Assembly (NCBI RefSeq): GCF_030052815.1
Contig: NC_079496.1
Location: 14,027,100-14,091,099 of the forward strand
Reading direction: 5' to 3'
Origin: Hevea brasiliensis
Taxonomy: Eukaryota > Streptophyta > Magnoliopsida > Malpighiales > Euphorbiaceae
Length of the DNA stretch: 64,000 nt
A program made the position numbers and the translations under genes. Shown in pieces: positions 34,319-48,115 of this stretch. The first letter of the stretch is position 1, and the number at the start of each line of letters is the position of its first letter. The notes below the pieces were generated by a model. It saw nothing but the letters and a program-made list of their open reading frames with translations, searched no databases and was not told where the DNA came from.

Positions 34319-35224
34319 GGTTAAAAGGTTAAAAGAATGTAAGCCTTGACCTATATTAATTTATTTTTGTTCCTATAATTGTTAAAAATGTTCAATTCAT
34401 GGATAACAAGATGTACAGTTATTAAATAATTGAACTAGTAAGAGGGTGCAGTTTTAGCAATACTAGTAAATAATAAATATGTGATTAAAATTTATTTGAA
34501 TTAATAAAAATTAAGATTGTGGTTAAATTAAGACCGATGATGAGATTTTGACCTTATTAAGTAGGGTACTTGCTAATGGGTCAAACTTTTTAGGTATTAA
34601 TTAACACGTTCCTTTTTAATTGAGATACTGATTAAATGAATGGAAGTTACAATCTACATTAATTTAATTTCTTGATTGATAAATTAATTATACTTTAAAA
34701 AATTAAAAATTTCCTCTTATTCTAAAATGGCTTTCACTTTTGACAAAATAATTCCATCGTCAAAATACACCTCTTTTAGTTCAAGCAAAACATGATTTCT
34801 AGTTGGTAAATTATTTAATGTCCACTTTTATATTTGCACACATTTTAAATTTTAGCAAATTTTTAGCAAAGGATTATAGATTTAATTTCATTACCTCTTA
34901 GGTCCTCTTCAATTTTTTTCCTTTTTCCATGAAATTCATCAATTATTAGATTTGAAAGCATCTTTCGTATTCTTATACTTCTATGCCGAAATCAATACAA
35001 GCTTGGTTACTTTTTACTATTCTATAATAAAATAAAATAAATAAAATAGAGTTAAAATTCATTGTTAAGATCATTTCACTTACTTGACTTACTAGTGAGA
35101 TATTTATGCATTCTCACATTTATGCCCTTTTGTTTTTGAACAAATACAAGGAACCAATATTATGATTTAAACTCCATTAGAATTATTTGTATTAAATTAT
35201 TGTGAGCATATTATTAAATCTATT
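34319..35224. other. AT-rich non-coding DNA
   Basis: No gene or recognisable element apart from the second copy of the partial direct repeat near 34500-34570. Confidence 0.5.
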
Positions 35225-35400
35225 TATCCTATTTAGGGACGACTGTGGGGTGCCTAACATATCCCCCACACATATACGGACCCCGAACTCTGGATCTCTG
35301 GATTAGAAGTGGTAAACACTATTTTTTTTTATATAATAAATAATTTTCTTTAATTTTCCCTCAAAATTAAAGTGGCGACTCCTCACTTTCCACTTCGATG
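35225..35400 (+). repeat. Decayed Tat/Ogre-like LTR end with PBS
   Basis: The stretch GGGGTGCCTAACATATCCCC, then GGACCCCGAACTCTGG, then TGGCGACTCC (35373-35382) follows the pattern at the 3' end of Tat/Ogre-type LTRs, where TGGCGACTCC is the start of an arginine-tRNA primer binding site. No coding part follows. I name it from its pattern only. Confidence 0.4.
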
Positions 35401-35410
35401 AGAATTGCCT

Positions 35411-36375
35411 AGCAACCACAAAATCCTTGCGACATGTGTGTTTGGACATGATAAATATTTAGTTCACTAGGATTTTCATCACAGCTTGAAATACTAAGAA
35501 AGGCACATTATGTATTTGTTCCAAACCTTGCTAATAAGCTTATAAATTAAAAAAAAAATACTAATTTAATCACAAACTTAGTATATTTAATTTAATTATC
35601 TACTTATGAGAGATTATTAAATGTTCATACTCCAACTCACACAAATGTAAATGATTGTCTTTATATTTATATGAATTAATATAAAGGACACCATTTTTTA
35701 TTGCGCTACTTTTTTTAGGGCATGTAAAAATATCTATAATTGTCTGCTCAAATATATGAAATATACTTCATACTTTGTAATTTTGTAGTCTTTTCATTTG
35801 TATACACAAAAATGCTTTACAATAATTTTATGAATTTTTATCCCTATTGACATACAATAATAAATTTTCATCCATAATAATTAATGTGCTAAGAGAATTC
35901 AATAATTATTTTTAAGCTGTTTATCACATTGTTAGAATTAAATTCCTTCATATTAATATTACACGTGAGTTGCTTGCCGTATAAAGTTCTTTCAAACTTT
36001 CTCTTCTTTATTTTAAAGAAAATGAATTTGGTTTGCCTATTATATTCTAAACAGTAGATTATATACATTTTTTTTTAATCATATATATATGTACAGTGTT
36101 CATCTAATCGTTATCATCAATCATTTCTCCAACAATTATTTGCTTTTCTGGTAGCAAACTTTCCATCTAACGGCTATTTTATTGGTTAACATACTCATAT
36201 TTTTGTATACCATACTCAAGATGTCTTTATTTTTAGTATCCCTAATCCATGCATTTTACTTTCATGTCCATATTTTCCTTTCATCTCATTTTATCTTATT
36301 AATCTTTCTCTAATCTTACTTAGTATATATGTGAAAGAAATGGTTTTTATATGGAAATGAAATTAAAGAAATTGG

Positions 36376-36451
<76 letters not shown>

Positions 36452-37440
36452 TATATTTTAATTTATTATTAAAACTGTAGATGATTCTTAATATACAAAT
36501 GTATTTTTATTTATAAAAGCAAATACAAATTTACAGTCATTAAAGTAGTTATACTTGAATGGGACTAAAAATCTAAACTCCCAATTAACATTGATTAAAA
36601 CTTATCTAATATTGATAATTTTTTTTTTAAATGCCTACAAATTTTACCCAAATACAATTAAAAATTTATATATATATTTAATTAAATAATTAATTTAAAT
36701 AATAATTTTATAATTATATTATAAATATTTTAATCTGTTCATAAATTTGTGCCTTCGCTCATACTTTCATGGAAAAAAAATTATTGGATGTAAATAAACG
36801 CTTAATTTGCCATTTGAATTTAACATTAATGGTTAAGTGATTTGGGCTTGTGCATTGAAGACAATTTTTTACTTGATACGTACGCAAGGTGGAGCGGTTA
36901 ATTGATCGCATTGATTTTTTTTCAAATTATTAGTTATTATTTTTTTTATAAACTTTTTTTTTCTTAATGCCCCCATTAATTTTTATTCAATACCTTGAAA
37001 ATTTTCCCATGGGTAAAAATTTGTTTCAGAATATAATTATTTACTGAAAAAATAACTTGAAAATCTTAGAATGAGATTCTTCTAAATTATTTTTCTCAAT
37101 TCAATAATTTCTAAATCATGAAATCAATAATGAAGCTATGATATCAAAATTCACTTTTGTCAATCATTATCACTATTTAATTTGCTATGATAATGCCAGC
37201 CAAATCGGAGACGAAAATTTATTTTTTCAATTTATATATTTTGCCTATAAAAATTGGAATGGAAACCAAATTACCAAATACTATGATAATGCCTATAAAC
37301 TTTTTTCCTTTTTATAATTATAACCGAAATTTTTTTTTTTTAATAATTCTACCCTAAACTTTCCGTTAAAAATCTAATAGAAAGCGCTTCCAATCCCCAA
37401 ATTAAACTTAATTAAACCTCTCTCCCTGTTCTTCTCTCTA
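35411..37440. other. AT-rich non-coding DNA
   Basis: No convincing coding sequence. It holds a pure TA microsatellite at about 36380-36448 and long A/T runs. Confidence 0.55.
36380..36448. repeat. (TA)n microsatellite
   Basis: About 34 uninterrupted TA dinucleotides. Confidence 0.95.
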
Positions 37441-37634
37441 TGGCTCTACTTCAACTCATCTTTACTCACAAACTCTCTTTAAAGCCCAATGCCAATTTCT
37501 CTCCTTTAAAACTGTTTGCCTACTCTCCATTACGACAATCGCCACCACCATATATATGCGATGCATTAACTCTCTCAGAAGCTCCATTTCCTTTTTATTT
37601 GAAAAGCTTCACACCAACCATCCTAAGATTTTAA
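37441..37634 (+). other. Possible 5' fragment of an organelle-targeted (PPR-like?) gene
   Basis: A pyrimidine-rich leader precedes an ATG that opens MALLQLIFTHKLSLKPNANF, a Ser/Leu/Lys-rich start like a transit peptide. In another frame, 37558-37662 reads INSLRSSISFLFEKL and then HPKILIWNKLRNG, which vaguely resembles the first repeat of a pentatricopeptide protein (PKxxIWNxLI). The frames do not join, stops follow, and GC-rich repeats begin within 200 bases. It may be a gene remnant or chance. Confidence 0.2.
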
Positions 37635-37764
37635 TATGGAATAAGCTGAGGAATGGAAAACGTTGGTAGAGCTATGCATATGGTCCTTAATGATGCCATC
37701 AATCCAAGTGGTGGCTGAGGCAACTTCCATGGAATGACTAGTAGCAGCAGAAGCAGCACCCATA

Positions 37765-37811
37765 GTGGTACTAGTAGTAATGACGAGTGGTACTAGTAGT
37801 AATGACGAGTG
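37765..37811 (+). repeat. Two 22-bp direct repeats
   Basis: GTGGTACTAGTAGTAATGACGA is present twice in perfect tandem, followed by GTG of a third. Confidence 0.9.
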
Positions 37812-37946
37812 TTATAAAAGGGGCAAAAAGGCGTTGGGCGAGGCAAGTCGAGGCCCTAACGCCTCGCTTGGCTGAGGTGAGAAAATTGAGAAAAGATGAG
37901 CACCTGAGACCTTCGAGGCGAGAAGCGATGGGTTGAAGAGGTGACG
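37812..37946. other. GC-rich GGCGAGGC-motif repeat fragment, target of X
   Basis: The stretch with AAGGCGTTGGGCGAGGC, CCTAACGCCTCGCTTGG and CGAGGCGAGAAGCGATGG stands out by base composition. It resembles dispersed plant repeats rich in GCGAGGC. Chromovirus X was inserted into it; the other side continues at 63886 (GCCTTCTCAAAG). Confidence 0.5.
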
Positions 37947-40900
37947 TTTCATGACCAAACCTATGGGCCCGACCGGCACTAGGACCTGGGCCAGCCTAAA
38001 GCCCCTGAGGCCCGTAGTAAGCCTAACTATTCCTTAACCCAACTTTAAGACCCATTTGGGCCTAATTTCAAGAATTCAACCGGACAGAGTCCGGCCATAA
38101 AGTGGACCTTTTAACGGGGAGTTTTTGACTCACCCGACCTGTAAACACAATATATAATCAATTGGGGAGCTCAGCTCACCCTCCACATACTCAAATGTCA
38201 TAAAAATAAATGGAAGCTCAACTTCCTCATCCAGTCCAACAAACATGCATATAATAATAAGTTTACAGGCCCAACATGACAATTATATTACAGTCCCCAA
38301 AACAAATAAATATTTCTAACACATGCGGAAATTCTAGGAGTTAATAGAATTACACAAACATTAATAAACAACTTGCGAAGGAGAAAAGCAGGTTAACCAC
38401 AACAAAAATCCTCCTGTAGCCTGAAAAATAATGAACAGGAGTGAGCGTTCGACTCAGAGAGTAAAATATCAATTTTAACCATAATCTCTATAACTATCTA
38501 AAGCTAATGCACCCTGTAGAGTGAAATGCAACATCAGCAATATTTTCACATCATAACAGCAAAAAGGTAATTTGGAGCACTCACACACCTAGTAATATCA
38601 AATCATAAATATATGAGAGCTGATCTCCTATACAGCTCTCTTTAATCCAACCTGTGCCAGCGAAGATCTCAAGCCGGACTTTCGCTTAATAAACCAAATC
38701 GGGGTCCCAGCGAAGAACTCAAGCTGTGTCTATCTCGAAGGATCGGGTCTCAGCGAAGATCTCAAGCCGTGTCTACCCATCCTATCCATAGCCAACACCA
38801 CATCACACGCACGCCAACGCACGCACACTGCTCCAAATTACCACAACAACATCCATGGCACTTTAACAGTTGTGAATGCAACATAAAACGTGCCTAGAGT
38901 TTAACTACATAGATATATACATATAAGTGATGCATGGGCATGCTTGAACATATAATAATATCGAAATTACAATTAAAATTAATATTTTACTCACAGACTT
39001 GATAGCATTCACTGTGGCGGCTGGGCGGAGGAAGAAGGCTGTCCCGGCTCACCTGACAATTTTATTACAATCATTTAATAAACTTGACTCAATACAAATA
39101 AAGAAAAAGACCAAAGACGTCCTAAGTCATGCTGAAAATCCGGCAGAGTCTCCCCTATACCTAGGACCTACCCAACCTACAAATGGGTTTAAAACACACT
39201 TCTATATCCACCAACCATACACCCATAACTCAATCATATCACACAGCCCCTCCTGGGCCCATCCGAACAGTCATCAATCACAATATGTAAAATTACAGTT
39301 TAGTCCTTATAATTGACTCTTTTTGCAAAAACTACCCAAATAAACTCTAAAAATTCTAAAACTTTGTCCCACGGTCCTTAGCAATATTACTAGGCTAATG
39401 CAAAAAGAATCATAATTTTCTGAGCTACCACGAATTTAATCCCATTTAAGTACTAGAAAATTATGAAAAAGCAAGGTTCGGGTTTACCTATGCCGATTCC
39501 GATCTTGGGAACGCGCTCGGGGCATCTGACAATGGTGGGGTAGCCAAAAACCCGATCCAATTGCAAGACTTTTTCGGTAGCCGGTCTGTCTGGCTGGAAA
39601 TTCACAGACCCGAACAACTGTCGAATTTCCACGAATTGAAGGTACCTACACGAATCCCACAACACGGGGGTTAGTATAAAATTTTTACGGAATTTTCTAA
39701 GCTCATTTAATGCTAGGAAACACGCTGCGAAGTTTCATGGGACCCACCAAAAAATGGTGTCGGAAAATTTTGAAATTTATATTGCCGCGAAGCTCTCGAC
39801 GAGTGGAGCGTTCTGGTACTCTCGGTTTCCTCATGGGGTTCACGGTTTGCGAGAAATCTAGCCAAATATTCAAAATGGGCTAAAACTTCCCGGACAAAAA
39901 TTAGACAAACCGCTCAATGGATTTTAGTGTTCTTGGTGTCTATGGAAAGCTCTCGAGGTGTAGGTGGTGTTTGGCACAAGACTCGACCCAATTGGTGGCC
40001 GGATCGGCCGAATTTCGATAAGGAAGCTGAAGCGTCGCGCGCGCGCAAGGAGGAGTTCACGTGCATTTTCCAGCCACCTAGGACAACGGCCGGCCGTGGG
40101 GAGGCACTGGGGCGGCACGCCGGCGAGGTGGGGAGGCGGCGGCGTGGCCTGGGGGTGAGGGAGGAGAGAGGAAAAGCGCACGAGAAGAAAAAGAAGAAGA
40201 AGGAGCTGGCCTGATTGGGCCAGTCCGATCCGGTCCAATTCGATTCGGTAGGTTCGATTCAGAGTACCCGAAATTAAATTTTTACTCTGCCTTGGGACCA
40301 AAAACGAGGTCCAAAAATTTCGAAAAAATTTCAGAAAACTCAGAAAAATCCAGAGAATCCAAATATATTTTTAGTTTTGCTACGTGGTCTTTAAATTAAT
40401 TTTTTTTAAAAATCATCAAAGTTTTTGTGACGCCCCTCACCCGTCTATAGTGTAGCCGAGCGATGAGTGCCACATTCGGTGCTGGAGCACCCTATCTTGT
40501 CTTGTCATGTCTATTGTAATTTTTAATGTCATTTAAATCAAGAAATTTATGTGTAGAAATTTTTTTTTTTTATATCTTATTTCTGTGGAGACCCGGACAG
40601 ATCCTCCTCTGTTTTATTAGCATCTGGCGGGTTCCACTATCACGTGTTAACATATTCATATTCATTTCACATATTTCCATATCATATTCTCTTGTATCAT
40701 ATCATTTACAATTATTTGTGAGATCTAAAAATGAAGTATCATCTATTGCATTCATATAGAAATTCATAGATAATAAATTACAAGTTTTCATTTCAATCTC
40801 AAGTTTAATTATAAGTCCAAAATGAAATACATCATGATTAAACATAATGAACCAAAATACTAGTCTATACATGGGCCCTACCAAAATACAAAAGACTGGT

Positions 40901-41123
40901 GAGGTGACTCTAGTCGGTGGCAGATCTGGTCGGAACTCTGTTCGAATACTACTTTGGCGGCTGCTGATCTTCAGTACCTACGCGATGGAAAACCAACGCG
41001 CTAAGCATAACGCTTAGTGGTGCATAATTTATAATAACAATAATTAAACAATTGAATTAATATCTGCAAATCATAATTTCTGGGTCTTTTACATTTTTAT
41101 TGCTCTTTGGAAATAATTAATAT

Positions 41124-41710
41124 TATTGGGATCTTTCCTGTTTACTTATTGTATATTCAGTATTAATTAATTATTATCAATGCCCAAGAAACCTATAACA
41201 AATTATAAAAGTTGGATACACGGGAGTATACCGGTTAGACAGCCATATGTCTACCCAGTATACATCTGTCAGGCACGAGGCCAACTGTCGGGCACGAGAC
41301 CCGCTGTCAGGCTTGTAAAGCCAAAAATAAAGTAGGCACGATGGCCAGTAAGTAGGCATATAGCCTGTAGAACAATCATACCAGACATATATTGTCAGTT
41401 CATGATTTTCTCGGTAGGCAGTACTGCTATCTGTAGTCCGTAATTGGTATACCAATTTATCCAACTAAATAAATAAGTCTAGGTATACTATGGGCAATTA
41501 AACATTTTTAATTAATTTAGCACTATTCACTGTTACTATTTTTTAGTATTGTTCATTGGTACTATTAATTTCATATTAATAGGACATTAGTCCCAATTTA
41601 CATATTCATATCGTTTTTAATATTTAATTATCCTTATGAGTATTTTAATTTTTATATATAGCATTTTTCCCATGAACCTTTCTTTAGGTTCATGTTGATG
41701 TGTTATATTT
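41124..41710 (-). repeat. A2 overlap copy, 3'-LTR type
   Basis: This matches 45496-46077 closely, except for a block near 41265-41315 that has the CTGACAGCGGGTCTCGTGCC variant (minus strand), as in the A1 3' LTR and A3. Confidence 0.85.
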
Positions 41711-44700
41711 TGTAACACCCCTATTTGCATAGCCTGGTATATTTCACTGTTCCGATGACTGGAGTCGGTCCGAACAATTAAGAAGATTAGAACCACATTT
41801 AAGACAACTAGATAAACCATAAACACAAATAATTAGTAATTGTCAATTAGTTAAGTATAAATAAGAAAAACAGAACATAAGAAGTTAAACGAGCCAAGAG
41901 TCACAGCGATGGGTGACCTTCTCGGGAATGACTGCGAAGTCGATTTAAACTCGAATTTCGAACCGTAAAATGTGACGCTGCGGTCCTTAGGACCATTACG
42001 AACACAGTGGAAAAGAGAAAATCACGAAAAAGAATTGTTAAGTCAGTCAAATAATTAGGTCAGGGAGCCGGAAGAAATATTAAATTATTTGCAAACCGGG
42101 TTGAACCTGCGAGGGGCAATTTGGTCAATTGACCCCGAGAGCTGACTCCTGACCTAACTGTCAAATAAAATCGGAGAAAAGAAAATTTCGGAATCGAGAA
42201 TTAAATTAAAGAACTAATAAAAAAAAAGAAAATGAAGGAAAATCAAAAAAGTAAAAAGGTGATGACATCATGCATGACCTCATGCATGATGCCATAACTA
42301 AATTAATTGAATATTTATTTAATTGGGATTTTTTAGTCTTCCATAAGGATAAATAAAAGAAAAGAAAAGAAAAAAAAATAATTAAAAGTCCTTCTTCTTC
42401 TCAAAGGACGTCTCCCATTTCTCTCCTCCTCTCCATTGTTAAAACTCCATGGAAGCTTATTCTCAAGCTTCATACACCACAATTTAACCATAAATTCCCC
42501 TAAAGTCCTTAAGTAAATCTTACCCCTAGACCTAGATAAACACTTTGGGAGCAAGAAGGAAAAGAAAACTTGGAGAATTGAAGAATTAGGAAATCTACAA
42601 ATTGAGGTAAGTGCAATTTCAAGTTTGGATTCTTATGGAATTCATGAATTTGAGTTTATGTGTGATGAAATTGCATTTGAAATAAAGGAAATCATGCTTA
42701 AATAAGGGAAGAAAGAATGTGGCAGCCATAGAACCCTAAGGTTTTAATGGTATTTAGTTAGGTTAAACATGAAATATTGGTGAATAGATGTTATATATGT
42801 GATTGTATAATTAGATTACATGAATTATGAAGATTGGACAAAGTTAGGGTTTTGGGACTTAGGGTTTTGGAACCAAAAATGTAAGAAATGAGTAAGTGGT
42901 GTCTTGGACCTATTGTGAAGTGAAAAATGGTCATTTATGACCAAATAAGTTGTGTTTGAATTATTAGAAGTGAAGTCAAATTCGTAGGGTAAATGGTCAT
43001 GCTGCTGGCAGCATGACCAAGCCAACTTTGAAGGACGGAAATTTTACAAGTCCAATTGATATGCCACCAATTGGAGATGAAAATAGACATAAAATGACAC
43101 AATTTTCATTAAGGAACCATGCCCAAAAACTGACCAAAACCTAGTGAACCAATTGACCAAAGTTGGTTAAGAGCAGTCTGCCACTGCACAAACTGACCAA
43201 ATGAACAGTATTTGTTCATTTGGTCATAACTCGAGCTAGGCAGGTCAAATTGACCTGAAATTTTACCAGTAATTAGATAAGATATAGATCTAAAACTTTC
43301 ATGAAGAACACCAACCCAAATTATGCCATTAACCTAATCAAATTATTGAGCAAAGTTGAGTTACTGAACTTGCAAAACTGCAGATTTCCATTTGAACAGT
43401 AAAGTTTGAATGGCTATAACTCTCTCTAGAAAACTCCGATTTAGGTGATTCTTGAATCGATGGAAACCTAAGACATAGTAAAACATTTCATATGAAGGAA
43501 ATTAGACCAAATTATGGACTTAACTTGATCAAATTACTGAACAAAGTTGGATCAAAATCTACTAGAACCAAAATCTACAGCATGAACAGTGCACGTAAAC
43601 AGTAACTGTATTTTGGCTATAACTTGAGCTACAAAACTCCAATTGGGGTGATCCAAAAATTAGAATACACTTAAGACAATAAGGAACATTTTCTATGAAG
43701 AAATTTTTGCCAAATTCCAACAATAAAGTGACCAATGGAACAGTGCAACTTAGGACTCCAAAGCCAAAAATTGGCAATTTTGCCTAAAAGACTTATAATT
43801 TGAGAAAATGACCAAAACCAACAAATTTAATGACCAAAATGTGGTATGTGGGTGAAGTTGGAGTTCTCATACCTATTAAGCCTTAAAAAGTCAACAATTT
43901 GACTTGAATAGTGTAGTGAATAGTAACCCGAAACACAAAATTTCAAAAACATCGAATTTAGCACGTTAGAGCTAGGTAAAAGTGAAGTTAAATTTATTAT
44001 TTGATTTATGCTAAGTTATGGTGCTGAAACACTGTGAAATTGTGTGTTTCAGTGGAAAAGAATACCGGGACAGAACCCGAAGAGTCGAGTCAAGGCCAAC
44101 AGGCGACTCGTTTGAGGTTTGTGCACAAAAATTTATAAATTATAGTTTTCACAATGAAAATTGATTTGTTATACATTGTGAATATGTTTATTTTATTATG
44201 AATTTTGAGAATGTTGTGCTACCTATTTTACAATGGAGATTTGAAATGCAGCTTGTTTAATTTTCTGCATTGTGAAATTTTTGTGTTAATTATGAGTTTT
44301 AAGTACTACGGTGTTGCCACTTGTGAATGAAAATTTGACTTTAGAAATTGATTGTGTTTTATATAAAATATTTGAATAACTTGATGTAAATTATTTTAAT
44401 TCACACTTGGCATGGCAATATTAATATGTTCCTCATCCACTTGTGGGGTGAGTTTGATATTTGATCAGTTTCCTCCGTCTCTGGCTTCCCAGTCTGAGGG
44501 GCGAGTTTGGATGAGTACTCATTAGCTAGCTAGCCACCTCCCTCATTGATTTCGATTAGTGAGGGTGTTTGCCTTGTCGTGATGTACACACGGCATGTTC
44601 GGAAATTTTGTGTCATGGCCTAAGTTGTGTTATTGTTTGGCAACACTATGTTTATTAAATTGTTTGATTAAATTTTGTGTTGTATGAAGCTTTGAAAATT

Positions 44701-45495
44701 ATGATTTGTTATAAATGTGATTTGAGAAAAAAAATTGTGAAATGAGATTATGAGATTTTTGAATGACGATTTGTTCATAAATGTTTTATATTTTGCATTT
44801 TATGCTTTATTGTGCACCACTGAGTATTTATATACTCAGCGATAGCTTTAACTTGCTGTCGCAGATACAAAAAAGGACATAGCAGCAGAGCGAGTTGCTA
44901 CAGTTAGAGAGGAGTATAATTGAAGAATTTTTGTACGGGTATTTGTCTATATCCTGATAGTTTAGTTTGATGTAAATATGATAGTATGCATATGTATCTT
45001 TGTAATTTGAGCAGTTGTACAAATAAAATTGTAATAATATTATTTTGAGATTTTGCGTTTGTAAATTAACTTATGAATGTAAATTAAATATTTAAAATGC
45101 AATGTGCATGAGTTTATGAAATGTTTTGAGTTATTAATTTTGATTTGAAATTTGGATTTTGAGTTGAAGTGTTGCCATTGTTGCTGATTTGAAGTTTGGT
45201 GGTTGCAAATGAAGTTGTGGTTGAGAAATATATTGGGAGTGTTTTTATTTTCAGGTTTTGAAGAACTTTTTTCTCAAAATACAAACGGAACTCTGCCAAA
45301 ATTTTTATAAAAATTGCGGAGATTTTAAATATCCAAAAATTTGATTTATGTTTGGACACTAAATGAAGGTTTTTAAAATTTGAAAAAAAAAATTTTACCC
45401 ACAAATTCCAAAATGAACGAAAATGGTTTTAAAATCCCTTGTAGTATATTTAATGGGTTACCGATAGGTGAAGTACGGTAATTCATTAGGTGAAG
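41711..45495 (+). mobile_element. Family-B LTR, 3' end truncated
   Basis: It starts TGTAACACCCCTATTTGC directly after the A sequence and is collinear with the solo LTR at 1735-17036, including the GGATGAGTACTCAT and TGTCGCAG blocks. It stops at TTCATTAGGTGAAG, about 50 bases short of the GGTGTGACA end seen at 17036. No coding sequence. Near 43195-43235 it carries a TGACCAAATGAACAG palindrome like that of the family-A 192-bp units. Confidence 0.82.
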
Positions 45496-46077
45496 TATTG
45501 GGATCTTTCCTGTTTACTTATTGTATATTCAGTATTAATTAATTATTATCAATGCCCAAGAAACCTATAACAAATTATAAAAGCTGGATACACGGGAGTA
45601 TACCGGTTAGACAGCCATATGTCTACCCAATATACATCATCGTGCACGAGGCGGTACCGGGGCACGAGACCATTATCGGGCTTGTAAAGCCAGAAATAAA
45701 GTAGGCACGATGGCCAGTAAGTAGGCATATAGCCTGTAGAACAATCATACCAGACATATATTGTCAGTTCATGATTTTCTCGGTAGGCAGTACTGCTATC
45801 TGTAGTCCGTAATTGGTATACCAATTTATCCAACTAAATAAATAAGTCTAGGTATACTATGGGCAATTAAACATTTTTAATTAATTTAGCACTATTCACT
45901 GTTACTATTTTTTAGTATTGTTCATTGGTACTATTAATTTCATATTAATAGGACATTAGTCCCAATTTACATATTCATATCGTTTTTAATATTTAATTAT
46001 CCTTATGAGTATTTTAATTTTCATATATAGCATTTTTCCCATGAACCTTTCTTTAGGTTCATGTTGATGTGTTATAT
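45496..46077 (-). repeat. A2 overlap copy, 5'-LTR type
   Basis: Second copy of the A-LTR segment at 41124-41710. Its variable block reads like the A1 5' LTR (GGTCTCGTGC and GCCTCGTGCACGATGA on the minus strand). The sequence then continues through the rest of the LTR to 48534. Confidence 0.85.
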
Positions 46078-48079
46078 TTATCTAGGAATTTGACTAGGTT
46101 AGGATGTCTATTTAGTCACACTTCCTTCATAATAATTGCTCCTCTATGTTTAAACTTGAATTTCAGTTTTTGAATCACTGAATTTGGGGTTATAGAACTC
46201 AAGTTATGGTCAAAATACCATAACTGGTCCGTTTGCCTCTAAGCTGTCCAGAATTTACAATTTCTGGTCAATAAACTTTAACCAGTCATTTGATCATTTT
46301 ATTGTCATTTTTAGACTTAGGTTCCTTCACAAGATATGTTCCTCTATGTCTTAGGGACTCCCAGGTACAATTTCATAATTTTTCAAGCTTGGTATAGTGA
46401 GTTATAGTTAGTGTATTAACCTGGACTCTCAGTCCTATAAGGGCAATAACCAACTTCAGGGCAGTATGTTTGACCCTCTTTTTAGGGTCTTTATACTTAG
46501 AATTTGGCAAAGGTGTCTAAATCAATATTGTAGCCCTAAGTATCATGTTTCCAGATCATATTTTCACATCTCAAATGGAATTTCCTAGTGGGAGTTATGG
46601 CCAAATGAACACACGGGTATCAAATGGCGTTCTGGGTTCAACTTAACATTTTCCAGATTTCAATTCCTAACTTTGGCTAATATTTTCACTAGGATGCAAT
46701 GGTTTTTAGAGCTTGGTCAAAACATAAAAATTGTTGTGCTATGTCTTATAAAACTTTTGGCACTAGTTTCACTCAATTTTCAGCTTTGGAGACCAAGTTA
46801 TGGCATTTTTGCCAAAACTGGTCAAGCATACCAAAGGAATAGTATTTTTGGACAATTTCTGGGTTGGCAGTTTTAGTGACTCAAATTGTGCTAATAATTT
46901 GATTTGGTTAAAAGCAAAACTGGGTCAAGTAGTCTTCATGAAAAGTGTAACCCTATGTCTAAGCTTTCCATTGATGAAATTTTAGGTCATTTGGACCAGT
47001 ATAGAGAGAGTTATGACCAAATGAACACGTACTATTCATTTGATCATTTTCTGGGTTGACAGTTTCAGTGACCCAACTTGTGCTAACAATTTGAATTGGT
47101 TAAAGACAAAACTGGGTTAAGTAGTCTTCATGAAAAGTGTAGCCCTATGTCTAAACTTTCCATTGGTGAAATTTTAGGTCATTTGGACCAGTATAGAGAG
47201 AGTTATGACCAAATGAACATGTACTGTTCATTTGGTCATTTTCTGGGTTTGGTGCAGGGTAATCCGAATTTGGGCAGTATTTAGGTCAAGTTTTGGACAG
47301 AATTTGGGCATGGTTTCTTCATAGAATATGGGCTATTTTGGGTCTAGTTTCACCTCCAATTGGCCTCATACCAATTGGGGTCACACAATTTCATTTATGG
47401 CCTAAAATGTACACTGCCCTCAACAAACACAACCTGCAGAAAATAGCACTTCCAAAATTTCATTTCTCCTCCAACTTCCTTGCTTCAATTTGACATTCAA
47501 GGCACTTCTAAATATCATCAACACATCTCAACAATCCCAATTGCATGGTATAATACAAAAATACCAAAGTTAGGCCAAACCCTAACTCACAATTTCAATC
47601 TCATAAAATCTCAATGTAAATCAACTTCTAATACTTATAATGCATCAACCAACATCATTAAATCACTTTATATACATCATAGTCATCAAAAACCATCACT
47701 CACCATGGGTACCAAAAATTCACTCCCCTCATAACTCACCTACTTCTTTTAATTTCTTACAAATTTCACTTCATTTTAACCTTAACTCAAGGATTAATAA
47801 AGGAAGAAAGGAAGATTAGGCACTAACCTCTTGTGACCCACTTCAAACTTTAACCTTTCTTCTTCTTATGGGTATCTAAAGCTTCCTTATGGTGTGGGCT
47901 AAATTTTTTGTGAAGTGAGCTATGGGTTTTGGGGAGGAGAAAGCTTGGAAAATCAAGCTTTAAGAAGAACAAAAATGGAGGGAGAGAGCTCCCATGGTGG
48001 ACGGTTTCCAAGAGAGGGAGAGAGAGAAAAGAGGGAAGAAGAAGATGGAAGCTTGGGGTTGGTGGGATTTTGTCTCTTA

Positions 48080-48115
<36 letters not shown>

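Noticed and set aside
39924..40301. GC-rich open frames at about 39924-40301
   Set aside because: They lie in the X LTR, are not conserved in the second LTR, and match no domain I recognise.
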